From: Prochlorococcus sp. AG-402-A04 | GTDB taxonomy: Bacteria; Cyanobacteriota; Cyanobacteriia; PCC-6307; Cyanobiaceae | Direction of reading: 5' to 3' | Assembly (NCBI GenBank): GCA_003278045.1 | Contig: QCHG01000007.1 | Location: 1 to 60,830 of the forward strand | Length of the DNA stretch: 60,830 nucleotides | In this document: positions 22,582-31,534 of the stretch, in pieces | Layout of the letters: every line of letters begins with the position of its first letter | How positions within the stretch are numbered: position 1 is the stretch's first letter | The notes under the pieces: model-generated | Told to the model about the DNA's origin: nothing | Seen by the model: the letters and a program-made list of their open reading frames with translations, nothing else | The model's database searches: none | Made by a program: the position numbers and the translations under genes

Positions 22582-23067
22582 ATGTTATTGGGAACTTTAT
22601 TAACAGGTGAAATTGCTAAAAGTGCATTAGTAGCATATGTTCATTATTTAGGAATTATTTTGTGTTTCGGTTCTCTTTTATTTGAAAGATTGACCCTCAA
22701 AGTAGGTCTTAATAGAAATGAGACGATTTCAATGATAATTGCAGATGTGGTCTATGGTTTGGCAGGAGTTGCAATATTGGTTACTGGGATTTTGCGTGTT
22801 AAGTATTTTGGTCAAGGAGGTGATTTTTATACAGGTAATCCTGTTTTTTGGATAAAGGTTTCTCTTTACATTCTGGTGGGATTACTTTCTTTATATCCAA
22901 CAACAACCTATATCTTATGGGCCATTCCATTAAGTAAGAAGAAATTACCTGAAATATCTGAAAATCTAGTTAAGAGGTTCAGACTAATCATTACTACCGA
23001 ATTAGTGGGCTTTGCAACAATACCTTTGTTTGCCACTCTCATGGCTAGAGGTGTAGGTTTAGGTTGA
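22582..23067 (+). CDS. DUF2214 membrane protein
   Basis: 161 aa with four membrane spans. Features VAYVHYLGIILCFGSLLFER, a Gly-rich second span and YPTTTYILWAIPL. This matches DUF2214, a membrane family common in cyanobacteria and proteobacteria with a conserved His in the first span (H22 here), function unknown. Its stop overlaps the next gene's TTG start, so the two are probably cotranscribed. Confidence 0.82.
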   Translation: MLLGTLLTGEIAKSALVAYVHYLGIILCFGSLLFERLTLKVGLNRNETISMIIADVVYGLAGVAILVTGILRVKYFGQGGDFYTGNPVFWIKVSLYILVGLLSLYPTTTYILWAIPLSKKKLPEISENLVKRFRLIITTELVGFATIPLFATLMARGVGLG

Positions 23068-23600
23068 CTAATTTATTTCTAGAAAGAAATTGTTTAATAA
23101 GTGCTAACAAACTATATAGATGGAGTTTAAGTTATAGGATTTCTAAATCTAAAAAAGAGATTATCTTTATTGGTTTAAATCCCTCATTATCGGATGAAGT
23201 TTTCTTGGACAACACAACAAAAAAGATAATCAAAATTTCGAAAAAAAATAATTATGGCAAAGTAAAATTAATAAATCTATTTGCTCTTATTTCAAGCAAA
23301 CCAGAAAAACTTTTTAAACATAAAAACCCTGTGGGTTATCTAAACAATAATCATATTTATAAGAACTTAAAACACTGGTCTGAAAGTAAAAATTGTGATT
23401 TATGGTTAGGTTGGGGTAACAAAGGTAAATTTTTAAAAAGAAATAAAAGAATATTAAAAAAAATAATGCAATATAACTCAATTAGGAAAAATAATTTTGA
23501 TAATCCTCTTGGACCTCTTTTAATTAAGAAAACAATCAAAGATAATCCAATACACCCTCTATATTGTTCTGATAATTCCATCCTCCAATCTTATTTTTAG
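23064..23600 (+). CDS. DUF1643 family protein
   Basis: 178 aa from a TTG that overlaps the preceding stop (TTGA). IIFIGLNPSLSDEVFLDNTT and KVKLINLFALISSKPEKLF are the DUF1643 hallmarks (P-S-x-A-D... and N-L-F/Y). NCDLWLGWGNKGKF corresponds to the later W-G motif, and NPIHPLYC to the conserved HP near the end. The family has no assigned function. Confidence 0.82.
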   Translation: MTNLFLERNCLISANKLYRWSLSYRISKSKKEIIFIGLNPSLSDEVFLDNTTKKIIKISKKNNYGKVKLINLFALISSKPEKLFKHKNPVGYLNNNHIYKNLKHWSESKNCDLWLGWGNKGKFLKRNKRILKKIMQYNSIRKNNFDNPLGPLLIKKTIKDNPIHPLYCSDNSILQSYF

Positions 23601-23682
23601 GTGGTAAGGCTCAAATCCAAACCAGTATTTTTAGCTATTACATTAAATATATGTTAATTTCTATTTGTTAAGTTAACCTAAT

Positions 23683-23811
23683 ATGAAAATTTCAAAGCAA
23701 TTAAATAAACTAAAAAACTTGAATGTTGAGGCAGAAAAATGTTCTACAAGAGAAGAAGCAAAAAAAATAATTAATAAAGCAAATAAAGCACAAAGTAAAA
23801 TCAATAAATAA
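23683..23811 (+). CDS. 42-aa basic helical peptide
   Basis: ATG start. Lysine-rich amphipathic helix (SKQLNKLKNLNVEAEKCSTR and EEAKKIINKANKAQSKINK). A membrane-like ORF on the opposite strand is its shadow. The pattern of charges every 3-4 residues favours this strand. Not recognised. Confidence 0.55.
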   Translation: MKISKQLNKLKNLNVEAEKCSTREEAKKIINKANKAQSKINK

Positions 23812-23897
23812 ATAAAAAATATTTTACTTATCCATAATTTATAATTTTCAAAAATATTGAATTTACACAAATACCTTAAATTTATTTCTTAGTATTT

Positions 23898-24629
23898 ATG
23901 TCCTTCAAAATAATTAAAATAAGGAAATCGCACGAAAGATTTAGATCGACTAGAGAATGGCTAAATTCGATGCATTCATTTTCTTTCGCAGAGCATAGAG
24001 ATCCAAAATGGGATAATTTTGGGAAAATTAGAGTTATAAACGAAGATATTATTTCTCCTAATGCAGGATTTAATACACATTCTCATGCAAATATGGAAAT
24101 AATTACTGTCGTAACAAAAGGAGCAATTACTCATAGAGACTCTTTAAACAATCTTGGAAAAATTCACAAAGATCAAGTACAAGTAATGTCTGCAGGTACT
24201 GGAATCTCTCATAGCGAGAAGAATGAAGAAAATGAGACCTGTAAGTTGTTCCAGATTTGGATATACCCTCAAAAAGAAAATATCAAACCTCGATATGATC
24301 AAATTTCATTAAATGAAAAGTTGTGGGACAATCTTATTTTTAATTACAAAGACGGTAAAAATAATAAGCTTTTTCTAAATCAAAGTATCTCTTTATGGCG
24401 TTGTAAATATAAGCCAATTAAAGAAAAAAAATTGCCCTTAAAAATCGATAAATTTAATTGGATACAAATAATAGAAGGTAATCTTTTATTAAAAAGTAAA
24501 GATTCTAATTCAAATATATTTCTCGAATCTGGAGATGGCTTGGGTTTTGAAGTTAATTATTATTATGATGTCTCTATAGATACTGAAAAAGACTTAGATT
24601 TTCTCTTATTTTCGATGCCTTCTTTATAA
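23898..24629 (+). CDS. Pirin family protein
   Basis: 243 aa bicupin. The pirin N-terminal pattern is present: R-S-x-x-R-E-W, HSFSFAEHRDP, and FNTHSHANMEIITVV. Metal ligands in the first cupin are H61, H63, H105 and E107 (GISHSE), as in YhhW-type pirins with quercetinase-like activity. Pirins also act as iron-dependent redox sensors in other organisms; the role here is unknown. Length is normal for the YhhW group. Confidence 0.9.
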   Translation: MSFKIIKIRKSHERFRSTREWLNSMHSFSFAEHRDPKWDNFGKIRVINEDIISPNAGFNTHSHANMEIITVVTKGAITHRDSLNNLGKIHKDQVQVMSAGTGISHSEKNEENETCKLFQIWIYPQKENIKPRYDQISLNEKLWDNLIFNYKDGKNNKLFLNQSISLWRCKYKPIKEKKLPLKIDKFNWIQIIEGNLLLKSKDSNSNIFLESGDGLGFEVNYYYDVSIDTEKDLDFLLFSMPSL

Positions 24630-24643
24630 TTTATTTGTTACTT

Positions 24644-24958
24644 TTACCCATCAACTCCTTTATTAAATGCATTTAGGGCTTGCAAAGCCATATTAAGGTG
24701 AACTTCCATAGCACCAAGAGCAATTAAAGAATTTGGTGATTTATCTTTTAGTAAATTATCTTTTCTTTTTGATAACTCATTAACTAACTTCTTAGTTGAA
24801 GATTCCCAATTGTTTATTAACTCTTCAAATTCTCTTTTTTCGGGGCTTTCTATTTCTGCTAATTCATCAGAAAAATGAGCATCCTTTTGAGCCTTAAGCA
24901 TCAAGTAACTTAATTTTTTATGACTTATTGCTTGAGGTAAATTGTTAGATTCACTCAT
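24644..24958 (-). CDS. Conserved hypothetical helical protein (104 aa)
   Basis: ATG start. Helical throughout, acidic centre (DELAEIESPEKREFEELI), C-terminal helix LIALGAMEVHLNMALQALNA. No membrane span. It resembles small conserved cyanobacterial proteins without a named domain. It is the last gene before murD on the same strand. Confidence 0.7.
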   Translation of the reverse strand: MSESNNLPQAISHKKLSYLMLKAQKDAHFSDELAEIESPEKREFEELINNWESSTKKLVNELSKRKDNLLKDKSPNSLIALGAMEVHLNMALQALNAFNKGVDG

Positions 24959-25059
24959 TGCTATTAGATAATTTATAGTAAAAATTTAACTAATTAAGTC
25001 AATATTTGCTAGAGGGTAAACGGTTGTGATGACCGACCTGAAAATTACGAAATGATACT

Positions 25060-26475
25060 TCAACAAAAAATGGATTTATTAACCTTTAATTTTTCACTTA
25101 TTAGTTTCTTGAAATAATCTCCACGCTCTTCATAATTTTTAAATTGATCAAAACTAGAGCATGAAGGTGAGAATAATAATGTTCCAACCCTATTATTTTG
25201 TAAATAATCAAAAACAAAATTTAAAAGCTCTTTTAGTTCTGAAAATTCATAAATATTTTTTTTAAATCCTTCACTAATAAGCGCCATTTTTAGGACTTTT
25301 GAGCTTTCTCCAAAAAGGAAAACACATTTAACTTTTTTCTTTAAAACTTTTATCCACTCACTATATTCATTGCCTTTTAATCTACCCCCAGCAATGATTA
25401 TTATTTGACCTTTAATTGAACTTATTCCCGCAATAGATGAGTCAAAATTTGTAGCTTTACTATCATTAATGATTTCCAGATCATTATTTTTATAAATTGT
25501 TTCCATCCTATGGGGTAATTGTTTGTAATTAGATAAAGAATCTTTAATCTTCTTGCCAGATAATCCAACTTTTCTTGCTCCTGCAATTACCAATAAAAGA
25601 TTTTGAAGATTATGCATTCCTTTTAAAGAAAAATGTTCAAGTTTGAATAATTTCTTCCCTCTTTCAACGATGTATGCTTGATCATCTATCCAATAATCGC
25701 AATGAATAAAATTTGATTTATCGAAACTAGTTGTTATCCAAACCCCTCTTGATAGCGAACTGTAGTGATTTCTTAGGTTTTTATCGTCATAATTATAAAT
25801 TCTAAAATCAGATTTATCTAACAAGCTTTTTTTTATGTTGAAATAGTTTTCAAGTGTTTTATGTCTTTCAAGATGATCTTCTGTGAAGGTTGTCCAGATT
25901 CCAATATTAGGTTTTACTTCTGGAGATATTTCTATTTGATAACTGCTTAATTCAGCTACAACCCAATCAATTTTTTCAATTTTTTTGGAGTGAGCATATT
26001 TACATAAAGGTGTCCCAATATTTCCAGCAAAAGGAGCATATAATCCAGTATCGCAGAGTATATGGCTTAGAAGATGAGTAACAGTAGTTTTGCCATTAGT
26101 GCCAGTAATACCTATCCAATTTGTGTCTTTTAAAATTTCCCAAGCAACATTAATTTCTCCAATTACTTTAATTCCCTTTTTTTTTAATTCAATAATAGTT
26201 ATATGGTCATAAGGTATTGATGGACTTACAACAACAGATTCGATCTCTTTCATAAAAGGTTGAACTTCTTCAAATACAAATTCTTTATTTAGAGAAACTA
26301 TTATATTAAGCTCTTCTAATTCTGTTTTTCTTTCTAAGAATTCTATCCCACCTTTACTTTCCCAAACAATTACTCTCTTATTGATGCTTCTCAAATACTT
26401 GGCAGCCCAAAATCCAGATTTACCTAATCCAATTACAAGATTAATATTTCTTTTACTTGAATGATTATCTATCAT
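25060..26475 (-). CDS. murD: UDP-N-acetylmuramoyl-L-alanine--D-glutamate ligase
   Basis: 471 aa, full length. Adds D-glutamate to UDP-MurNAc-L-Ala in the cytoplasmic stage of peptidoglycan synthesis. N-terminal Rossmann-like domain with [15 protein letters not shown] (14-28); Mur-ligase ATP loop [15 protein letters not shown] (122-136); [15 protein letters not shown] carries the catalytic His region; the C-terminal domain includes [12 protein letters not shown] and [22 protein letters not shown] start. Confidence 0.96.
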   Translation of the reverse strand: MIDNHSSKRNINLVIGLGKSGFWAAKYLRSINKRVIVWESKGGIEFLERKTELEELNIIVSLNKEFVFEEVQPFMKEIESVVVSPSIPYDHITIIELKKKGIKVIGEINVAWEILKDTNWIGITGTNGKTTVTHLLSHILCDTGLYAPFAGNIGTPLCKYAHSKKIEKIDWVVAELSSYQIEISPEVKPNIGIWTTFTEDHLERHKTLENYFNIKKSLLDKSDFRIYNYDDKNLRNHYSSLSRGVWITTSFDKSNFIHCDYWIDDQAYIVERGKKLFKLEHFSLKGMHNLQNLLLVIAGARKVGLSGKKIKDSLSNYKQLPHRMETIYKNNDLEIINDSKATNFDSSIAGISSIKGQIIIIAGGRLKGNEYSEWIKVLKKKVKCVFLFGESSKVLKMALISEGFKKNIYEFSELKELLNFVFDYLQNNRVGTLLFSPSCSSFDQFKNYEERGDYFKKLISEKLKVNKSIFC

Positions 26476-26575
26476 TTAATTTATAATTGCATTTATATTA
26501 ATTGTGTTTAAGGGGTAATTCAATCATGAGATTTTTCTTCAGTATTTATAGTATTCGCCCAAGAAAAGTTAATTA

Positions 26576-26842
26576 ATGGAAGATAATACTGCAAAATATT
26601 GGTTCTCTTGGTTTTATGAAAAGTGGGAGAAAAATGCTCCAGGTGAATTAATTGAACAGGGTTTAACTCCTTCTCAGATTGCTGAACGCTTTGTTAATGA
26701 AAACCATGATAGTTTTATTCAATTGTCAAAAAAAATTGATGAAAAAAATTATGATGCCTTAACAGAATTTATGAAACTCTCAGAGAGTGAATTACATATC
26801 TTGAAGTATTTTCTAAAGTTAGTAAAAATGAAAAATTTATAA
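26576..26842 (+). CDS. Conserved hypothetical protein, paralogue of 15826-16143
   Basis: 88 aa, ATG start. The blocks WFSWFYEKW, PSQIAERFVNENHDSF and ALTEFMKLSESELHILKYF align with the 105-aa protein at 15826. The last two blocks are clearly related, with the SE/TECEMH versus SESELH turn conserved. All-alpha and acidic. Overlaps the stop of the convergent SDR gene by 6 bp. Function unknown. Confidence 0.75.
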   Translation: MEDNTAKYWFSWFYEKWEKNAPGELIEQGLTPSQIAERFVNENHDSFIQLSKKIDEKNYDALTEFMKLSESELHILKYFLKLVKMKNL

Positions 26843-27781
26843 GAAGTTATTGAGTATTTCGAGGCTTTTTTCCCATAAATTTTTTCTTTCTTTTTTATGC
26901 ATGGCAAAAGGAGAAGTAGGGGATAGTTTTGGATGACCTCTGAAATTAAATCTAGGACCATAATGATCACCGCCTCTTGCGTCTGGTGAAGTAGCTGCAA
27001 AAAGTTGAGGTAAAGCACCCATCTCAGCAGTTTGAAAAATAGGGCTAAATAGTTCCAAAGAGAATGTTTCTAATGGACCAGGGTTAGGTTTTTGAGCAGT
27101 AAAGAGATTTGTTTTTGCAATTCCTGGGTGAGCAGCTAAAGAAAGTATATTTTTGTGCTTTAAGTTCTCATTTAGTTCCAAAGCAAACATTACATTTGCC
27201 AATTTGCTATTGGAGTAAGATTCCCATTTGTTGTAATAGTTCTCGGCTTTCAGATTTTTCCAACCAACTTTGCCAAAAAATTGCGCTCCGGAAGTAACCG
27301 TCACTATTCTAGATTCTTCTTTTTTTTCAATAATTGGAAGTAGCTTTAGAGTTAAAAGCATGTGAGCTAGATGATTAACAGCAAATTGTATTTCATATCC
27401 CTGGGCGCTAAGAGTTTTGGGTGGATGCATAATGCCTGCATTATTGATAAGTAAATCCAAATTTTCAAAATTATCAAAAATTTTGGACTGAACTTCAACA
27501 ATATTTTTTAAATCTGACAAATCTAATTCTAAAGGTGTAAATAATCCTTCAGGATTAAGACCTTTAAGTTTTTTTATAGTTTGATTAGCTTTTTCAAACG
27601 ATCTACAAGCTACAATAACATGAGCATTTTTTTCTGCTAAGGCCTTTGCAGTGTAGTATCCGAGACCACTATTCGCACCAGTAATTAGGGCTGTTTTGCC
27701 TGCAAGGTTTTGAATATTAGATGTTTCCCAGTTAGAGATTTTAGGTCTTGAAATAGTGGCAGTCATTTTGTAATCCTGCAA
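26837..27781 (-). CDS. Short-chain dehydrogenase/reductase (retinol dehydrogenase/POR-like)
   Basis: 314 aa classical SDR. NAD(P)-binding TGANSGLG (34-41), NNAG (113-116), catalytic S164 with Y189-x-x-x-K193 (YSNSK). The long C-terminal region with GGDHYGPRFNFRGHPKLSP is characteristic of the retinol dehydrogenase and protochlorophyllide-reductase-related SDRs of cyanobacteria. The real POR lacks this tail, so I do not call it por. Substrate unknown. Start could be M1 or M6. Confidence 0.85.
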   Translation of the reverse strand: MQDYKMTATISRPKISNWETSNIQNLAGKTALITGANSGLGYYTAKALAEKNAHVIVACRSFEKANQTIKKLKGLNPEGLFTPLELDLSDLKNIVEVQSKIFDNFENLDLLINNAGIMHPPKTLSAQGYEIQFAVNHLAHMLLTLKLLPIIEKKEESRIVTVTSGAQFFGKVGWKNLKAENYYNKWESYSNSKLANVMFALELNENLKHKNILSLAAHPGIAKTNLFTAQKPNPGPLETFSLELFSPIFQTAEMGALPQLFAATSPDARGGDHYGPRFNFRGHPKLSPTSPFAMHKKERKNLWEKSLEILNNFL

Positions 27782-27874
27782 ATTGCTTTGGAATTTAATC
27801 GAAATTTAATTACTGTTCCACTGTAAATACTGGAAGTCAGTATCGTGACCTCTTTTTGAAGGTACTATTATGTA

Positions 27875-28624
27875 TTATTTTTGAATTGCATATTGCCATT
27901 CGTTATTTTGAGATAAACTTTTCTCTCTAAGTAACTGTAATTTCCTACTATTTATTTTTATAACTATCCCATTAGTTGGATATTTCGCAAATATTTTTCT
28001 TTCTAGCCAATTTTTTAAATATATTTTGATTTCGCTTGTATGATTTGTGAAGTAACTTTCAGGGGTGCTGAAGCCACATTTTTTAAGATAGTTAAGGGTT
28101 TCGTATTGATTAAGTCTTCCATTAAGTATTTGGAAACAGCAAAAGCGGAGACTTTCTCCAATCCCTTTCTTATCATTGAGGTATTTTCTTGTAATTCTTT
28201 GGGAAATGCCGGCAACTTGGTCTGTAGCGTATAGTTCACCTCTAATTTGAAAATCTCGTTTGATAGGAATACAATCGGGGACATTTTTAATTTGTTTAAT
28301 TTTGCTTGAGACATCTAATCCTTTTTTTGTAATAGCTTTATTAAAATTGCCATCTATATATCTAATTGCGATAGCACAGCCATCAATTTTTGGTTGAATA
28401 CTTAATCTTGTTTTTGTTAATAAACTTTTCAAAAATTCTTTATAGTTTTCTTTAGCTAATTTTGGCAAAAGTTTATTATTTTTTTGATTAAAATAGTCAG
28501 GTTCTTGATCAACAGGAATAAAGAGCTTTTCAAGTTGCTTAAATGCACCATCCGAAATTATGCCTTTACCTATTCTGTATTGTTCATCTAGATACTTAAC
28601 ATTTCTCACTAATAACTTATTCAT
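27875..28624 (-). CDS. Stand-alone NAD-dependent DNA ligase adenylation-domain protein
   Basis: 249 aa. N-terminal residues 12-34 (DEQYRIGKGIISDGAFKQLE) resemble the Ia NMN-binding subdomain of LigA. The nucleotidyltransferase motifs follow: KIDG with nucleophile K79 (79-82), RGE (128-130), NGIVIKIN (218-225) and the WxxAxxK-type motif WQYAIQK (243-249). It stops after motif V: no OB fold, zinc finger, HhH or BRCT domain, and about a third of full LigA length. All catalytic motifs are present, so it may self-adenylate, but nick sealing would need a partner. It diverges from a photolyase-like gene. Confidence 0.8.
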   Translation of the reverse strand: MNKLLVRNVKYLDEQYRIGKGIISDGAFKQLEKLFIPVDQEPDYFNQKNNKLLPKLAKENYKEFLKSLLTKTRLSIQPKIDGCAIAIRYIDGNFNKAITKKGLDVSSKIKQIKNVPDCIPIKRDFQIRGELYATDQVAGISQRITRKYLNDKKGIGESLRFCCFQILNGRLNQYETLNYLKKCGFSTPESYFTNHTSEIKIYLKNWLERKIFAKYPTNGIVIKINSRKLQLLREKSLSQNNEWQYAIQK

Positions 28625-28900
28625 AATAATTTTGATAAATATTTAAAAACCTTTTAGAAAAAATCATTTAAATAAAGATTTGAAAATTAAAATTAAATTT
28701 AAAAAGTAATTGACCACTAAATATCCTCCTACGCAGAGAGCGTTTTAAGAGTATAAAATGTACGGATTAGGAGTTTAAATTAAATACTTCAATCAAACAT
28801 ATTTACTTAAAAGTGAAATAGAAAATTTTAAGGATTAATTTGAAGGCAAATTTTGAAATTTCTATCAATACGAAAAAAAATTTTTTACAGTTATCAGAAA

Positions 28901-30055
28901 ATGTCATTTTTATTAAAAGCTCAAAATACATGGGAAAATTTTGCGAAATACAAAATTAATGATTATGCAAAATTAAGAAATTTTGATTTTGGGCCAAATA
29001 ACGAAAGTTCAGTTTCAAAATTATCGCCTTTTATTACTCACAGAATTTTATCGGAATATGATCTAATTCATGATATTAAAAGTAAGTACAAAATCAAAAA
29101 TTCAACTAAATTTGTTGAAGAAATATTTTGGAGAGTTTACTGGAAAGGCTGGATGGAAAATAGACCTAAAGTTTGGAGAAATTTTATTTCAGAAAACAAT
29201 CTCGATTTTGATTATGAGCTATATGAAAGTGCAATTAATGGCAATACAGAATTAGATTTTTTTAATTCTTGGGTCCATGAATTAAAGCAGTACAACTATT
29301 TGCATAACCATACAAGAATGTGGTTTGCGAGTACTTGGATATTTAATTTAGGCCTTCCATGGCAATTGGGAGCAAAGTTTTTCTTTAAATATCTTTTTGA
29401 TGGTGATGCTGCATCTAATCTCCTTAGCTGGAGATGGGTCGGAGGATTGCAAACGAAGGGAAAACAATATCTTTTTTCATCATCAAACCTCAGAAAATTT
29501 TCAAATAATAGATTTAATGCAGAAAAAATAATTAATCAACAAATTTTTCTTGAAGAATCTAATCAAATACCATTAGAAGATGAGATTTATAAAAATGATA
29601 TGTATCCTAAATCAGATAATCTGATTATGTTTGAAAATGATCTGCACCTTGCAACCCTTAAAAATTTACTTACAAGCTATAAAAAAGTATTTATTATCCT
29701 TTTAAAAAATGAACAAAGACAAATTAAATTGTCTGAATCTGTTTTGAAATTTAAACAAGATTTGGTCTCTGAATTTGTAGAAGATTTTGATAATGTTGAA
29801 CAGATTGATCCTTATTCACTGGAAAATACTTTTAAAAATACTAACGAAATAGATATTATTTATCCTGGAGTGGGAGAAAATTATGATTTCATAGCTGAGT
29901 TTAAAAATTTACACCAAAAAAAATTTTTTAACCTTGTTAGAGATGAAGATTTATTTGCTTGGAAATTCGCCAAAAAAGGGTTTTTCAAATTTAAAGAAAA
30001 TATTCCGAAAATCAATCAGAGAATATTAGAAAATTATTCAAAAAATAATTTTTAA
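28901..30055 (+). CDS. Photolyase/cryptochrome-like FAD-binding protein with unusual domain order
   Basis: 384 aa from the ATG at 28901 (a TTG at 28853 would add 16). The FAD-binding helical domain of photolyases comes first: SVSKLSPFITHRILS (about 37-51), WRVYWKGWM (77-85), HNHTRMWFAST (135-145), DGDAASN (167-173) and SWRWVGG (176-182). The normal N-terminal alpha/beta antenna domain is missing from the front; instead a 150-residue region follows, with strand-helix segments such as KKVFIILLKNEQ and EIDIIYPGVGENYDF. It may repair DNA or act as a blue-light sensor. Confidence 0.78.
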   Translation: MSFLLKAQNTWENFAKYKINDYAKLRNFDFGPNNESSVSKLSPFITHRILSEYDLIHDIKSKYKIKNSTKFVEEIFWRVYWKGWMENRPKVWRNFISENNLDFDYELYESAINGNTELDFFNSWVHELKQYNYLHNHTRMWFASTWIFNLGLPWQLGAKFFFKYLFDGDAASNLLSWRWVGGLQTKGKQYLFSSSNLRKFSNNRFNAEKIINQQIFLEESNQIPLEDEIYKNDMYPKSDNLIMFENDLHLATLKNLLTSYKKVFIILLKNEQRQIKLSESVLKFKQDLVSEFVEDFDNVEQIDPYSLENTFKNTNEIDIIYPGVGENYDFIAEFKNLHQKKFFNLVRDEDLFAWKFAKKGFFKFKENIPKINQRILENYSKNNF

Positions 30056-30097
30056 CTTAGTTGAATTCCTAATCAGAAAAAGAATTCACTAGAGTAC

Positions 30098-30113
30098 TAA
30101 GTATAAATACTTA
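30098..30113 (+). promoter_or_regulatory. Palindrome shared with the 1.8-kb promoter
   Basis: TAAGTATAAATACTTA, arms TAAGTA/TACTTA around TAAA. The 14 bases AAGTATAAATACTT occur identically at 1805-1818 between the -35 and -10 boxes there. Here they lie about 80 bp before a DoxX-family gene. Confidence 0.4.
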
Positions 30114-30191
30114 ATTAGGTGCGACTTTTGCGGTTTAATCCACGATGGATACTGTGACTAGTTATTTTTACTTAAGGATAATTTTTTTATA

Positions 30192-30743
30192 GTGCTTTCA
30201 ACAATTCTTACCAAGTCGTTTAGCAAAGATACTGCTTTATTAATTCTTAGAGTTATAACTGGAACTGTTCTTATTCATCACGGTTATGAGAAATTAGCAA
30301 ATATAGAAAACTTCGCTGATGCTTTTGTAAGACCTTTACATCTTCCATTCCCAATATTTTTATCATACATAGCGGCATTCTCTGAAATAGGTGGTAGTTG
30401 GCTACTAATTATCGGATTAGCTACAAGATTCGGGGCTTTGGCGATTGTGGGAACAATTTCTGTCGCTATATATCATGCACTCGTTACTTCAGGTTTTAAT
30501 ATTTTCTTACTAGAGCTTTTACTTTTGTATTTCGCTTCAGCAACCTCAATTGCATTAACAGGGCCTGGTAATTTTTCATTAGATGAAGTCATTATCAGAA
30601 TTTTGCAATCAGAAGATGAAGATGAAATCATTCCTTCAACAAAATCAAAGAATTCTAAGGAAGTCGAAGTTAAAGAAGAAACAAGTAAAGGTGGTTTATT
30701 TCAATTTCTGCAAGCTAACATACTGTCAGACACTTCAAGCTAA
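30192..30743 (+). CDS. DoxX family protein
   Basis: 183 aa from GTG. Four membrane spans: the first carries LRVITGTVLIHHGYEKL, the typical DoxX opening (R-x-x-x-G-x-x-x-x-x-H-G-x-x-K), followed by ENFADAFVRPLHLPFP. The cytoplasmic C-terminal 50 residues are acidic and low complexity (SEDEDEIIPSTKSKNSKEVE), then GGLFQFLQ. The tail is unusual for DoxX and probably disordered. Convergent with the next gene, 9 bp overlap. Confidence 0.85.
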   Translation: MLSTILTKSFSKDTALLILRVITGTVLIHHGYEKLANIENFADAFVRPLHLPFPIFLSYIAAFSEIGGSWLLIIGLATRFGALAIVGTISVAIYHALVTSGFNIFLLELLLLYFASATSIALTGPGNFSLDEVIIRILQSEDEDEIIPSTKSKNSKEVEVKEETSKGGLFQFLQANILSDTSS

Positions 30744-30944
30744 CTTTTTAGGATAAAGGTTATTGATTAGTTTTAACCTTTTTCTATAACTGTTTCTCTT
30801 TTCAAGTTTTATCTTTATTGTTGCTTCAGAAAGACTTATAAAAAGCCCTATAGCTGTCACCCAGGATAAAAAAATAAAAGGGTTTTCCGGAATTTCTGAG
30901 AACTTCATATGATTAATACTTCTTTTTTTAAACTGACTGATCAT
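30735..30944 (-). CDS. 69-aa membrane protein with basic tail
   Basis: ATG start at 30944, with a possible internal start at M13. One span (FIFLSWVTAIGLFISL) then a basic tail ending KRLKLINNLYPKKLA. The NLYPKK-type ending is similar to the LYPTNKK end of the 78-aa protein at 19988, so they may be distant relatives. Overlaps the convergent DoxX gene by 9 bp. Confidence 0.6.
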   Translation of the reverse strand: MISQFKKRSINHMKFSEIPENPFIFLSWVTAIGLFISLSEATIKIKLEKRNSYRKRLKLINNLYPKKLA

Positions 30945-30982
30945 GATATGTTTTTCAACCTAAATATACAATTTAGAAATAT

Positions 30983-31534
30983 TTAAGGATTAATTTCAAC
31001 TTTTTCCCATTTCTTACTTTTTTCCCAAAGATATCTTTTATGAACAGGTTGTTCTAATTTAAGAAGATCTACTGCATCGATTTCAAAATTTAGAACTACA
31101 AAATTTTCTGACTTGGGAAAATTGGATAATATTTCATAAGCAGATTGGACTTTTGGGTTTATTTTCTCTCCAGGAGTTCCCCAAAACCAAGAAGATTTTG
31201 CTTTTTCTGACAAAAAATCCCAATAATTTTTGTTATCACTTATTTCATGTATTTTTCCTTTGAATCTATATTGTGATTTGGTTTTCAAAAAAAACCATAA
31301 TATTTCTGCATTAGGGTTGGATTTTAAATGTCCGATTTTTTCACTTCTTCTATCTGTAAAAATAGCCATTGAACTATCTTTATGCCATCCTCTGAAAACA
31401 ACTGTTCTTAATCTTGGCTCATTTTCTTCGCTGACTGTTGCAAGCTGTATCCATCTATTAGAGGGTGATTTGCCCTCTTTTTTTCTAGAAGATTTTAAAT
31501 CTTGCCTCCAACTGGGTAAGTTGTTATCAGGCAT
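30983..31534 (-). CDS. PPOX-type (pyridoxamine 5'-phosphate oxidase-like) flavin protein
   Basis: 183 aa. WRQDLKSSRKKEGKSPSNRW followed by IQLATVSEENEPRLRTVVFR and FTDRRSEKIGHLKSNPNAEI is the Alr4036-like subgroup of FMN-binding split-barrel proteins in cyanobacteria. RYLWEKSKKWEKVEINP is its typical C-terminus. It probably binds FMN; true PdxH activity is not established for this group. It overlaps the upstream methyltransferase gene by 8 bp, suggesting an operon. Confidence 0.85.
   Translation of the reverse strand: MPDNNLPSWRQDLKSSRKKEGKSPSNRWIQLATVSEENEPRLRTVVFRGWHKDSSMAIFTDRRSEKIGHLKSNPNAEILWFFLKTKSQYRFKGKIHEISDNKNYWDFLSEKAKSSWFWGTPGEKINPKVQSAYEILSNFPKSENFVVLNFEIDAVDLLKLEQPVHKRYLWEKSKKWEKVEINP

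Noticed and set aside
23673..23870. 65-codon Phe/Leu-rich ORF on the minus strand
   Set aside because: Hydrophobic shadow of the lysine-rich 42-aa plus-strand ORF.
26749..27018. 89-codon minus-strand ORF
   Set aside because: Alternative frame over the SDR 3' end and the convergent small gene.
27782..27874. TACTG...CAGTA inverted repeat
   Set aside because: 5-bp arms and a long spacer; expected by chance.
28015..28314. 99-codon minus-strand ORF
   Set aside because: Second frame within the ligase-like gene; the main frame has all ligase motifs, so this is not evidence of a frameshift.
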